Shown piece by piece: positions 53,435-62,127 of a DNA stretch of 64,000 bases. Numbering within the stretch: position 1 is the stretch's first letter; each line of letters opens with the position of its first letter. The translations under genes were made by a program, and so were the position numbers. The notes below the pieces were generated by a model. It worked only from the letters and a program-made list of their open reading frames with translations, had not been told where the DNA came from and made no database searches. This DNA comes from Sphingobium subterraneum (GTDB taxonomy: Bacteria; Pseudomonadota; Alphaproteobacteria; Sphingomonadales; Sphingomonadaceae). The stretch is from contig NZ_JACIJP010000006.1 of the NCBI RefSeq assembly GCF_014199435.1, forward strand, positions 1 to 64,000. Reading direction: 5' to 3'.

Positions 53435-54805
53435 ATGCCCGCCCCTGCTGCGTCTAGCCCGGCTATAACGCGTGGTGACCCTGTTGCTGATCTTATCGAT
53501 GAGCGTAGCCTATCACGGTTGCAGATCCTGGTCGTAGGAATGATGGCCGCCATACTCGTGCTGGAGGGGCTCAGCCTTCAGATGCTGTCTTATGCGACCC
53601 CCGCCATCCTTGCCGATTGGCAGGTCACCGAGCTCGAATTCTCACCAGCCGTAGGTCTCACAAAATTCGGTATGGCCGCAGGAGCTCTAATTGGCGCTAA
53701 ATTCGGCGACTGGTGGGGCCGCAAGCCGTTGCTTGTCGGGACGACCTTCCTGTTCAGCATAGCGACTGTCAGTTGCGCTGCAGCAGGCGATGTCCCAACG
53801 CTTGCCGCTCTTAGGCTTGTCGAGGGTGCGGCGTTCGGCGCTTGCTTCCCTAATGCGGCCGCGCTTGTGGCTGAATGGATGCCTCGTCGTGCGAGAAGTC
53901 AGGCCATCGGGATCATGACGGCCGGCATTCCTGTCGGCGGAATGCTGGGCGCCGTCATCGCGATGATCGTGATTGAACGATGGGGATGGCAGGGCTGTTT
54001 TCTGATCGGAGGATTTCTTCCGATGGCACTTGGCTTCCTGGTCTTGTGGTCGATGCCCGAATCCCCGAGTTGGACGGCACGACGGGCCAAGGCCGGCCTC
54101 TCCGCGCTTTTGGTTCGCGCTTGGCCGAAAGAGGATTCAAGCTGGGTTGTTCCACCAGCGCCGGATGTCCAAAAAAATGGGGTAACCAAGGCAGGAAGGA
54201 TTCTCACGAAGGCAAACGCCCGAACGAATATCGCGCTGTGGCTATGCTTCTTCATGAACGGGTTTGCTGTTAATGGGCTCATCCTCTGGGGAACCACCGC
54301 TCTAACAGGCATGGGACTTGACCTTAAGGTCGCCATCGGACTGGGCGTACCGTATAATATCGCCTCTCTCGCCTTCACGCTAGGCGCCTCGTTCGTCGCT
54401 GCGCGCTTCGGCACACGCATTGTGGTTTTGACATTGGCCGCTACGACCGTTGTTGCCCTGGCCATGAGCGCGGTGCTGGGCCTGAGCGAAACGCCTTCGA
54501 CTATCGGTATCGGTGCGCTTTACATCGCGGCGGGTGGGTTCATGGGCGGCGTCCAGGCTCTGCTGGTCGTCCTGGCTGCGCATGCCTATCCAACGGAATC
54601 CCGCTCGACCGGCGTAGGGGCCTGTTCGACCGTGGGCAGGGTATCGGGAATTATCAGCGGCTTTGCGGGCGGCGCGGTTTTATCTACCGTATCTCCAGCG
54701 CTTTTCTTTGCTGCTTTGGCAGGTGCGGCGGTGTTTTTAGTTGTGGGAGCGATGTTGACCGACCGTCACATGCCGGCACGTTCGCCGGGGATTGGGACAT
54801 CCTGA
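53435..54805 (+). CDS. MFS transporter (aromatic acid:H+ symporter-like)
   Basis: 456-residue MFS protein with 12 predicted helices. Motif A is clear (GAKFGDWWGRKPLLVG), as is RLVEGAAFGACFPNAAALVAEWMPRRAR of the AAHS (PcaK/BenK-like) and sialate-type families, which carry aromatic and other organic acids with protons. ATG 53435 has GGAGAGA at good spacing; ATG 53420 and upstream frame are less likely. It is divergent from the thiol dioxygenase operon and convergent with a LysR gene. Confidence 0.88.
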   Translation: MPAPAASSPAITRGDPVADLIDERSLSRLQILVVGMMAAILVLEGLSLQMLSYATPAILADWQVTELEFSPAVGLTKFGMAAGALIGAKFGDWWGRKPLLVGTTFLFSIATVSCAAAGDVPTLAALRLVEGAAFGACFPNAAALVAEWMPRRARSQAIGIMTAGIPVGGMLGAVIAMIVIERWGWQGCFLIGGFLPMALGFLVLWSMPESPSWTARRAKAGLSALLVRAWPKEDSSWVVPPAPDVQKNGVTKAGRILTKANARTNIALWLCFFMNGFAVNGLILWGTTALTGMGLDLKVAIGLGVPYNIASLAFTLGASFVAARFGTRIVVLTLAATTVVALAMSAVLGLSETPSTIGIGALYIAAGGFMGGVQALLVVLAAHAYPTESRSTGVGACSTVGRVSGIISGFAGGAVLSTVSPALFFAALAGAAVFLVVGAMLTDRHMPARSPGIGTS

Positions 54806-54841
54806 AAGCATCGTGCGTACCGGGCTCCGCAAACTCGCCAA

Positions 54842-55669
54842 TTATATTTTACGGACAGCCGCAGTGATTAGTTCAGACAGCGCTAAGGCCGTCGCATCGG
54901 CAGAAGGTTGAACGGAAACGATGTACGCAATTTCGGGGGCGGTTTCGCCTCCGATAACAAGCGGCTCAGACCGGTTACCGAGGAAAGTGCGGTACGTCAC
55001 CGCAAGACCGCTTTCGACAGCTGCACGCAATACTGAGATGCTGGGCGTCTCCACCGTAATGGAAAAGGGACGCTCCATACGAGTGAGCTCCTGGATCGCC
55101 GCCTCCCGGAACCGGCACGGCTTGGTCATGATTGCGATCGGCAAGACCGGTTCCAGAAGAAGATCCGCATCGCCAAACCAGGCCATTTGAGCCTTGCTGG
55201 TCGCTTCGAGCGTATCGGGATCGCCCAGATAAAGCGCGATATCCAGGAGGCCGGAAGCAAACAGGTCCTTAAGCTCCTCGGAATGGCTAACGCGGATTTC
55301 CAGTCTCACGTCGGGATAAGAGCGCTTGAAACGCGACAGTACGCCGGAAAGGATTGCATCGGCAAAATCCTGTACCATGCCGATACGCACAGGGCTATCG
55401 ACCCGGTTACCGATATCCCCAATCAAGCTGTCGTTCAGCGCAAGAATTTCTCTGGCGCTGGCAACCAAGCGCTCACCGACGGGTGTAAGATGAAGCGCGC
55501 CCTGCTGACGTACAAGGATCGGTTGGCCGATAATATCCGATAGCCTTTTCATCTGGAGGCTGATGGCCGATTGGGTAAGATAGATATGCTCGCTTGCCTT
55601 AACCATCGATCCTGTGTCGACAATCGCCACAAGGGTTCTCAACAGGTCCATGGGCAGATTGATACGCAT
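54842..55669 (-). CDS. LysR family transcriptional regulator
   Basis: 275-residue regulator of typical layout: winged helix 1-60 (LRTLVAIVDTGSMVKASEHIYLTQSAISLQMKRL), then the PBP2-like effector domain with RIGMVQDFADAILSG and LFASGLLDIALYLGD. The family resembles PecT/HexA-like LysR members. ATG 55669 has GGAG upstream. Convergent with the MFS gene, so it may regulate the MFS and thiol dioxygenase units. Confidence 0.92.
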   Translation of the reverse strand: MRINLPMDLLRTLVAIVDTGSMVKASEHIYLTQSAISLQMKRLSDIIGQPILVRQQGALHLTPVGERLVASAREILALNDSLIGDIGNRVDSPVRIGMVQDFADAILSGVLSRFKRSYPDVRLEIRVSHSEELKDLFASGLLDIALYLGDPDTLEATSKAQMAWFGDADLLLEPVLPIAIMTKPCRFREAAIQELTRMERPFSITVETPSISVLRAAVESGLAVTYRTFLGNRSEPLVIGGETAPEIAYIVSVQPSADATALALSELITAAVRKI

Positions 55670-56521
55670 ATTTTTCTCCAGCTCTGATCGTCCCCGGCAA
55701 AATCAGGGCGAATCGAGTGCCACTCCTTGAAGTTCGATTCATCCGGGAATTGTGCACCCATTTTCGAGATGTCCATGGGTAATCGCTCAAATAATATATG
55801 TTATGGCCGCGATCAGTGCTGTTACGCACCGTGTGCTGTGGGTCTAATGTACAACGTTTTAGCAGGACCAGTTCTGGGCAGGAATTGCTTCTGTCCAGAC
55901 TGCATGGTTCAGGGTCCCGTTTGTTTGTCAGGTGCGACGCGGGGTCGACAACATCGTGTCCCCCCGCTTTTCCACGCTGATCACAGTGGCAAACGCATTT
56001 TCACTGGACGTCTCATGTTTGCCGTAATTTCGGCGAATTCTTGGGGCTACTTTCGAGACGAAGCGGAAGGCGGCAGGTAGGCTTAATACCCCATTGCCAT
56101 TACGTATCGAAGGAATTCTGACAGAAAGCCGGGCGAGCGACGATTTCGGAATGGGGCGATGCGATGGGTGGGAGGATCAGCCTGGCGCTAAACAGACAGT
56201 CCTATTCGCCCGGGATTAGCGAGTAGAAATGAAATGGCGTTCCAAGTCATCGGAGCTATCGCGTTTGGTGAGGAATCCTTCCACTGCCCTTATATGCAAT
56301 TAGCTCGTTCTATTTTTCTCCAATCCCGAATTCATTGCTGCAATGACAACGCGATTCCTCCGCTCTGCTAAACCGGGTATCATCGGGGTATCAGACGCTT
56401 GAAATTGTATGATAGAGCCTACTGCACCTGCAATGATGCGGGGCACCGAAGAATCGCCCGATCAACGACCTACCGAACGATATAAAGCGATATAGGTCAA
56501 TATAATCAGATACTTAGTTAC
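55670..56521. other. Non-coding region between LysR gene and the island attachment site
   Basis: About 850 bp with no gene I recognise; small open frames have no known motifs. The last part is AT-rich with repeated short motifs (CGATATA twice near 56480-56500) next to the tRNA-Lys fragment, the kind of sequence found in integration arms. An integrase gene was not recognised. Confidence 0.45.
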
Positions 56522-56567
56522 ACTTTTAATCAGTAGGTCGCTGGTTCCAATCCAGCAGAGCTCACCA
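56522..56567 (+). other. Attachment-site remnant: 3' half of a tRNA-Lys(UUU) gene
   Basis: Begins within the anticodon loop (ACTTTTAAT), continues through the variable region (CAGTAGGTC) and T-arm (GCTGG TTCCAAT CCAGC) to AGAGCTCACCA. The anticodon TTT is intact, but the 5' strand of the anticodon stem does not pair with the 3' strand, and nothing upstream resembles the D-arm. The T-loop has C for the usual G (TTCCAAT). This is the classic att copy left when an element integrates into a tRNA 3' end. No function as a tRNA is expected. Confidence 0.75.
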
Positions 56568-56728
56568 TAAAATCAAGTGGTTAGCGGGAATACACTCCGG
56601 CGCATTTCTGACGAACGCTGCATCAGCAATCAGATAGCAATCAGGTGGAGACGTTTCACCAAACCCCCTGCCAGAATAGATTTCTCAGATGATTTGGGCA
56701 ATGCGCGGAGAACGCACGTGGGTGGCGA

Positions 56729-57453
56729 TTGGCAGAGGACTGCATTTCCTTCGATCTCGCTTGGCTTATGCGTCTAGGACCAATCCGGATGGGACAGGTC
56801 GGCAGCGGAGAAGTCAGTTGGTCGGTTGATGGCCACGCGATAGCGTCCCTGCGTTTCCAGCTGGATTTACGGGCAGGCGGTCCTGCCCGGCTGATATTTT
56901 CTACTCCCTTGTGACGCCACTGGGACAGCAAATGCCCGTCCAGCAGACGATCGCTCTCACAGCTATTTCGCAGCATTTTGGCGGGCTCCACTGGTGGATG
57001 CGCTGCCCGGATACTGGTGAGCTCGTGCGACTGCTATATTTACCGCCGGAATGCGAGCATTTCGCTAGCCGCAAGGCGTTGAGGCTTGCATATTGCGTGG
57101 GGCGTTTGAGCCGGATCGACAGGCCATTTGAAAAGCTGTTTCGAGTGCGGCGAAAACTTGGCAGCGAGGCAAGTTGGGAGCGGAGGCGACGCGGCCTAAG
57201 GGCATGTGGCGGCAAACCTATGCTTACCATCGTGTCCGCCTGGAATACCATGACATTGCCTGTATGGAGCGGATCGCGCCCTGATCAAACCAGCCTCGAA
57301 AGGGACCCGTTTGACCAAAACCTGGCAACCGGGGCGATACCTTGCTGGCCACGGCAAAGGACTGGTCCAATCCGAGATGCGGGATATAAATCATTCTTTT
57401 GCAGTAGGTCCCCTGAAGCGACCGCGTCTGAACGAAGGGCCCAAGCATCGTAG
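56729..57453 (+). pseudogene. Frameshifted conserved hypothetical protein
   Basis: Two overlapping frames together resemble a conserved proteobacterial hypothetical of about 170-200 residues: the first (56729-56914) has SGEVSWSVDGHAIASL; the second (from 56911) has SQHFGGLHWWMRCPDTG, LYLPPECEHFASRKALRLAY and RLSRIDRPFEKLFRVRRKLG. In intact relatives these motifs sit in one reading frame. The join GTGA could be an overlap of two genes, but a frameshift is more likely. No function is known. Confidence 0.55.
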
Positions 57454-57756
57454 CCCCGAAAAATGTCACCCCAGTCTGAGGGGCTACTACAACGCCTTCC
57501 GCCCCTAGAGCGGACGTCCACGCGCTGATGGGCGCGCCCTCAAAGCCGCCGTCGGTTCAGCTCCGCTGACGATCTTCGCGTCCAGAGTGATCGAAGCAAA
57601 TGGCATGAAGGTGTGCGCTGCGATCGTCGTCGCAACTGTCAATGCAGCGAGAGCGACGACGATCACGACTTCCTCTTAAAGTGTTGATACGGATACTAAC
57701 TTCCAGCATGCTGCCGCACGCCGCCACGATAGGTTACCGATTGCCGCGCAGGTCTG
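57454..57756. other. Intergenic region without a recognised gene
   Basis: 303 bp between the decayed hypothetical gene and the glycan operon. Contains no recognisable gene or clear terminator; promoter of the operon starting at 57775 is expected here. Confidence 0.35.
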
Positions 57757-57774
57757 GTGGAGAATGAACCGGGT

Positions 57775-59394
57775 ATGACGGGCATATCTGTTGCAATTGC
57801 GAACAAAGCTGAATATCCACAGTTTCTCTATTTCACAGGGAGTCGCATCATTCGGCTTACAGACATTGCTAAAGCCGATTGGTTGCAGAGCGGCAGGTCC
57901 GCTATCGTACTGGCGGCCTTGGCTACGGTTCCCTTATGGCCGATGGCGGAACCCGTGTTGGTCGATCTGCCAGCGCATGTTTCCCGCTATCACACGCAGC
58001 AAGAAATCCATACCTCCTCCTATTTAAGTCATTATTTTGTTTACGACTGGCAGTTGATACCCAATTTAGGCGTGGATATCCTCGTTGCAGCACTTGGTCC
58101 GTTACTGGGCACAGAGCGCGCCGCCCATATGATTGTAGCACTGTTGCCTGGGATTTTTGTCCTAGGAATGTTGTTAGTCGCGAAAGAAGTGCACAAAAAA
58201 CTGCCATGGACGTCGCTATTCGCTTTGCCGCTCGCCTATTCCTACCCATTTATATTTGGTTTTGTAAACTATTGGCTGTCCATTGGGCTGGCGTTCATCG
58301 GCCTTTTTATCTGCTTGCGTTTTAGTAGACTTGAAAGGCCGCTTGCTCGATCAGCTGCGCTGGCTGCTTACGCTCCGTTCGTTTTGGTATCGCATATGGC
58401 GGGCTTCGGAGTTTTCGGCATATTCTGTTTTGGGGGTGTCTTAGGAAACGCCTTGGAGAAGGGTGAGTCTCTTCTTCATAGCATAATTCGCGCCATCGTC
58501 GCGTGCATGCCAATTACCTGGCCGCTTGTTGTCCTTATACTCTCAGGAAAACCGAGTGCGGGGTTCACTGGGATTTGGTTTGACATAGACGGTATCTTAC
58601 TTTGGACTGTCGGCATGCTGCGTACGCGATGGATGGCGATCGACATCTTGTCCGCATTGATCGTGTTATGTGGCGCGTCATTGCCCCTGTTGCTGCGTCG
58701 TTCGTTTAAGTGGTCCCTAAGTCTTTTGATTCCAGGGATTTTGTTGGCAATATTCGGGGTGCTTTTGCCCCGGCTAATCAATGGTTCGGACTATGGCTCC
58801 TTGCGCCTTATCCCCGTCGCCGTTGCTCTCGTACTGTTGGCGGTGCACCCGAAGCGCCCAAGTTTGCCTTTGGCGTGGGCTGGTTACACATTTTTTGTAG
58901 TTCGGTCGGCTATCCTGTTTTTTGCAATCCAAACGGCCAGTTCGCGCGCGCATCTTGAACTGACCGGACTTACTCATGTCAGGCCGGGCTCCCGCATCGC
59001 GGCTTTCCACATTACGGGTTGTGATCGTCAGTGGGAGCCCCGCTATCTGAACCATATTCAGAGCATGGCGATAACTCGCCGGGATGCCATGGTGAACGAC
59101 AATTTCGCCCAAGCCTCCGGGCAGATCATGAACCTTACCCCTACCGAAATTAACCGGGAAATGCCCGGGCAAGATGTGCGCAATCCAGGGTGCCTAAGGG
59201 GTGATGTCGCAACTTTTGATAATGCATACGCTAAGCTCAATTTGGATCAGGTGGACTACTTGTGGATCATTGACACGGTCGGCATTCACTTGCCGCAGGA
59301 TCGCCGGTTAAAGCGGATCTGGAGCAAGGAAGGATCGGTCATCTTTGAGGTCGGCCACCCACAGAGTTTGAAAACGAATGTTTCGGCGCATTGA
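57775..59394 (+). CDS. Polytopic membrane protein, unknown function
   Basis: 539 residues with about ten or more predicted membrane segments between residues 45 and 375 and a C-terminal periplasmic/soluble domain (about 385-539). The pattern of a periplasmic loop after the first helix (VDLPAHVSRYHTQQEIHTS), followed by many helices, is like membrane glycosyltransferases that use lipid-linked sugars, but no catalytic motif was recognised. ATG 57775 or GTG 57757 as start. It overlaps the GtrA gene by 17 bp, so it is part of the same glycan operon. Confidence 0.75.
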   Translation: MTGISVAIANKAEYPQFLYFTGSRIIRLTDIAKADWLQSGRSAIVLAALATVPLWPMAEPVLVDLPAHVSRYHTQQEIHTSSYLSHYFVYDWQLIPNLGVDILVAALGPLLGTERAAHMIVALLPGIFVLGMLLVAKEVHKKLPWTSLFALPLAYSYPFIFGFVNYWLSIGLAFIGLFICLRFSRLERPLARSAALAAYAPFVLVSHMAGFGVFGIFCFGGVLGNALEKGESLLHSIIRAIVACMPITWPLVVLILSGKPSAGFTGIWFDIDGILLWTVGMLRTRWMAIDILSALIVLCGASLPLLLRRSFKWSLSLLIPGILLAIFGVLLPRLINGSDYGSLRLIPVAVALVLLAVHPKRPSLPLAWAGYTFFVVRSAILFFAIQTASSRAHLELTGLTHVRPGSRIAAFHITGCDRQWEPRYLNHIQSMAITRRDAMVNDNFAQASGQIMNLTPTEINREMPGQDVRNPGCLRGDVATFDNAYAKLNLDQVDYLWIIDTVGIHLPQDRRLKRIWSKEGSVIFEVGHPQSLKTNVSAH

Positions 59395-59791
59395 TTTTTT
59401 TCATTATGCAACCCTGGCGGGACAGGTGTCGCGCTTCGCCGTTTCTGGCTTGGTCGCAAGCCTTATTAACCTCGCCGTCTATCATGCAGGCGTAGTGTTG
59501 GGCGGGATCGACCCAAATGTGGCCTGGACGGCGGGGTTTATAGCGGCCTCTGCGATTGCCTTTATCCTCCACGACCGATGGAGCTTTCGCACGCCAACTG
59601 CTCGATCACAAAAGATTCCGATGGCGCGACGCTTCGCTGTCGTCTCCCTCTCCTCGTTTGCCCTCAACAGCTTTTGGGTATGGCTCATGGTGCGTCATTT
59701 CGGCATGCCAGTCTGGTCCCCATATCCGCTTGTAATCGGTTTATCTCCGGCTTTGGCGTTCTGGTTCAACCGTACATGGGTGTTTCGATGA
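59378..59791 (+). CDS. GtrA family membrane protein
   Basis: 137-residue protein with four membrane helices of the GtrA family, which flip bactoprenol-linked glucose. Typical segments are FAVSGLVASLINLAVYHAG, AWTAGFIAASAIAFILHDRWSF and PALAFWFNRTWVFR. It overlaps the upstream gene (17 bp) and the downstream GT2 gene by ATGA. With the GT2 it forms a GtrA/GtrB-like pair, suggesting glucosylation or other sugar decoration of a surface polysaccharide. Confidence 0.92.
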   Translation: MFRRIDFFHYATLAGQVSRFAVSGLVASLINLAVYHAGVVLGGIDPNVAWTAGFIAASAIAFILHDRWSFRTPTARSQKIPMARRFAVVSLSSFALNSFWVWLMVRHFGMPVWSPYPLVIGLSPALAFWFNRTWVFR

Positions 59792-60750
59792 AATCTCCAA
59801 CTTACCCTGTGGTTCTGACTATCATTGTTCCAGTGAAGAATGAGGCCGATGGAATAGAGCACTTTCTGAATCGAATTGTCCCTGTTTTAGAGAACATTCC
59901 AAAAAAGCCCGCGTGGGAAATTATATTCGTCGATGACGGCAGTACCGACGGGACTCTTGCTGAAATTCTTTCTTCTCGCTCCAAAGACTCTCGAATTTGT
60001 GCTGTGGAACTATCACGCAACTTCGGAAAAGAGGCCGCTCTTTCGGCTGGACTGGATCACGCAAGGGGGGCGGCAGTGATTCCAATCGACGTTGACCTAC
60101 AAGATCCACCTGAAGTGATTGTGGCCATGGTCGAAAAATGGCGCGCCGGATTTGAAGTTGTTTGTGGTGTACGGACAAATCGGCAGACCGATGGGTTTGT
60201 AAAGCGGAGCACCGCTAATTTGTATTACAGAATACACAATTGGTTGTCTGATCACAAAATAATAGAGCATGCGGGAGATTTCAGGCTTATGGATCGACGC
60301 GTTGTTGAAGTCGTGCGCCGGCTCCCTGAGCGAAATCGGTTTATGAAAGCGCTTTTTTCATGGTCAGGATTCCGGGAGACAACGGTTGAATACCAACGAA
60401 ACGAACGGGAGGCTGGGACAACAAAGTTCAACTACTTCAAACTTTGGCGATTGGCCCTTGACGGGATTACGGCCACTACCACGGTTCCTCTTCGAATCTG
60501 GAGTTACCTTGGCTTTGTGTTAGCTGCGGTGGGCCTCGTGTTTGCTGGGTGGCTAGTATTGGACACAATTCTTCGAGGCAACTCCGTTCCAGGATACTCA
60601 TCTCTAATGGTAGCAGTGCTGGTTTTTGGGGGCATCCAACTACTTTCGCTGGGAATACTTGGCGAGTATGTTGGCAGGATATTAATTGAGGTAAAACAGC
60701 GCCCTGTCTACATCGTAAGAGACTCATTCGGACTAGAGGAGCGCGAGTAA
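59788..60750 (+). CDS. Glycosyltransferase family 2, GtrB/DPM-like
   Basis: 320-residue inverting GT-A glycosyltransferase with two C-terminal membrane helices (about 235-255 and 270-290). Nucleotide-sugar motif DDGSTDGT (D49, D50), acceptor motif DVDLQDPP, and NFGKEAALSAG match the GtrB/Dpm1 group, which moves a sugar to polyprenyl phosphate on the cytoplasmic side. ATG 59788 overlaps the GtrA stop (ATGA); the longer frame upstream is spurious. It overlaps the methyltransferase start by TAATG. Confidence 0.94.
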   Translation: MKSPTYPVVLTIIVPVKNEADGIEHFLNRIVPVLENIPKKPAWEIIFVDDGSTDGTLAEILSSRSKDSRICAVELSRNFGKEAALSAGLDHARGAAVIPIDVDLQDPPEVIVAMVEKWRAGFEVVCGVRTNRQTDGFVKRSTANLYYRIHNWLSDHKIIEHAGDFRLMDRRVVEVVRRLPERNRFMKALFSWSGFRETTVEYQRNEREAGTTKFNYFKLWRLALDGITATTTVPLRIWSYLGFVLAAVGLVFAGWLVLDTILRGNSVPGYSSLMVAVLVFGGIQLLSLGILGEYVGRILIEVKQRPVYIVRDSFGLEERE

Positions 60751-61484
60751 TGGATGCAGCTATCTACGACCGAATGACAAAGATTGATGAGACGCATTGG
60801 TGGTTTCGGGCCCGACGGAGGATCATCGCGACGCTCTTGGATCGGTATGCACCTGCTCGCCGCCCGCTCCAGCTACTCGAGGTCGGTTGTGGGACAGGAT
60901 CTAACATACGTCTTTTGCAGCGATACGGCGTAGTAGAGGCATTGGAGCCGAACGACGGCGCGCGCGAATTTTCCAGTCATCGCACCGGGATTGATATCAA
61001 ATCCGGTTTTCTGCCCGACGGCGTCGATCTTGAAGACGATCGCTACGATCTCATTGCGCTGCTGGACGTTTTGGAACACATTCCTGAAGACGCTGGCACT
61101 CTTATGCTGCTGCGCAAAAAGCTTAGCTTAGGGGGGGTATTGTTGATCACGGTTCCCGCGATACCCTGGCTTTGGTCCAAACATGACGTCGCGCATCATC
61201 ACCAGCGCCGATACACGGAAAGATCGCTGCGGAGTGTACTGGATGGGGCGGGATTCGAAGTTGAGCACCTGACCCATTTTAACAGCCTGCTGCTTCCGAT
61301 TATCGTGGCAACTCGCGCTATCGGTAAGCTGACCAAAAGGACCGGGGGCGACGATAACGTACCCCCGCCCCCCGTAAATGCAATGCTCGAAAGGGTCTTC
61401 GGATTCGAACGCTATTGGGCTGCTCGATTTCGATTCCCGTTCGGTGTTTCGCTTGCGGCTGTAGCCCGACGTCGCGACGATTAA
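60750..61484 (+). CDS. Class I SAM-dependent methyltransferase
   Basis: 244-residue methyltransferase. The N-terminal WWFRARRRII (Trp-rich, common in lipid or polysaccharide methyltransferases) precedes the SAM motif LLEVGCGTGSN; ALLDVLEHIPED is motif III. ATG 60750 overlaps the GT2 stop (TAATG). It probably methylates the glycan precursor made by this operon; the target is unknown. Confidence 0.9.
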   Translation: MDAAIYDRMTKIDETHWWFRARRRIIATLLDRYAPARRPLQLLEVGCGTGSNIRLLQRYGVVEALEPNDGAREFSSHRTGIDIKSGFLPDGVDLEDDRYDLIALLDVLEHIPEDAGTLMLLRKKLSLGGVLLITVPAIPWLWSKHDVAHHHQRRYTERSLRSVLDGAGFEVEHLTHFNSLLLPIIVATRAIGKLTKRTGGDDNVPPPPVNAMLERVFGFERYWAARFRFPFGVSLAAVARRRDD

Positions 61485-61613
61485 TGCAGCGGATCGTTGT
61501 CTCCGATTGATTTTGGGCTGAACGTTTACGAATTTAGTGTGCGACTGTCTTTAGGACCAGTTGGCTCGCGATATGGTGGTGCGCCTGGAGATTGGGATGG
61601 TATGGATATTTTT

Positions 61614-62006
61614 GACGTGACCCCCAGTTTTCAGCCAGCTGGGATTAGAGCCTGCCACAGCTTTCCGCTTCGCGGCAGGCGTCACCATTTTTTTGAAAGA
61701 AGGTCCGTCAACGCCGCATTGTCCAGCATAATGTCGGCCAGCAATCGCTTGGGCTTCGCGTTCTCCTCAAGTGCCTTCAGCTGCTTCACCTCGGACACCT
61801 CCAACCCGCCCTACTTGACCTTCCAGTTGTAAAGCGTCGCTTCCGACACGCCATGCTTGCGGGCAAGGTTAGCCGTCGTCGCACCTGCCCCCGTTTCCCG
61901 CAGAACCCCGATAATCTGCTCTTCCGTAAATCTCAGTCGCTTCATCGTCCGTCCTCTCCAGGGCCGGACTCTAATCAATCTTAGACGGAAATCAGGGGGC
62001 ACATCA
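61614..62006 (-). mobile_element. Internally deleted IS3-family element
   Basis: 393-bp element. Imperfect ends read GACGTGACCCCCAGTTTTC on the left and, in complement, GATGTGCCCCCTGATTTCC on the right. It keeps a decayed orfA next to the right end; orfB with its DDE catalytic domain is missing. It looks like a deletion derivative that could only be mobilised in trans. Confidence 0.7.
61682..61945 (-). pseudogene. Degenerate IS3-family orfA
   Basis: ATG at 61945 starts MKRLRFTEEQIIGVLRETGA and LARKHGVSEATLYNWKVK, the usual HTH of IS3-type OrfA. A premature TAG (61813-61811) replaces the Tyr of the usual KYGG. Read-through continues with GGLEVSEVKQLKALEENAKP and LLADIMLDNAALTDLLSKKW to 61682, with a one-codon loss compared with the usual ALEDEN. 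Not functional. Confidence 0.72.
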
Positions 62007-62127
62007 CCGGACATCCCACGCTAAGCGCGCGGTATCATACCGTTTCGCAAGGTTTGCGACTAAAAGTTAGGTCAAATAATGTGCTGAAAGCGGACGTTTA
62101 AACCCAAACGCCCTGTTGACAAAACTG

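Noticed and set aside
56470..56567. Intact tRNA-Lys gene
   Set aside because: Only the 3' half is present; the 5' anticodon strand (TTACA) does not pair with TCAGT and no D-arm or 5' acceptor strand was found.
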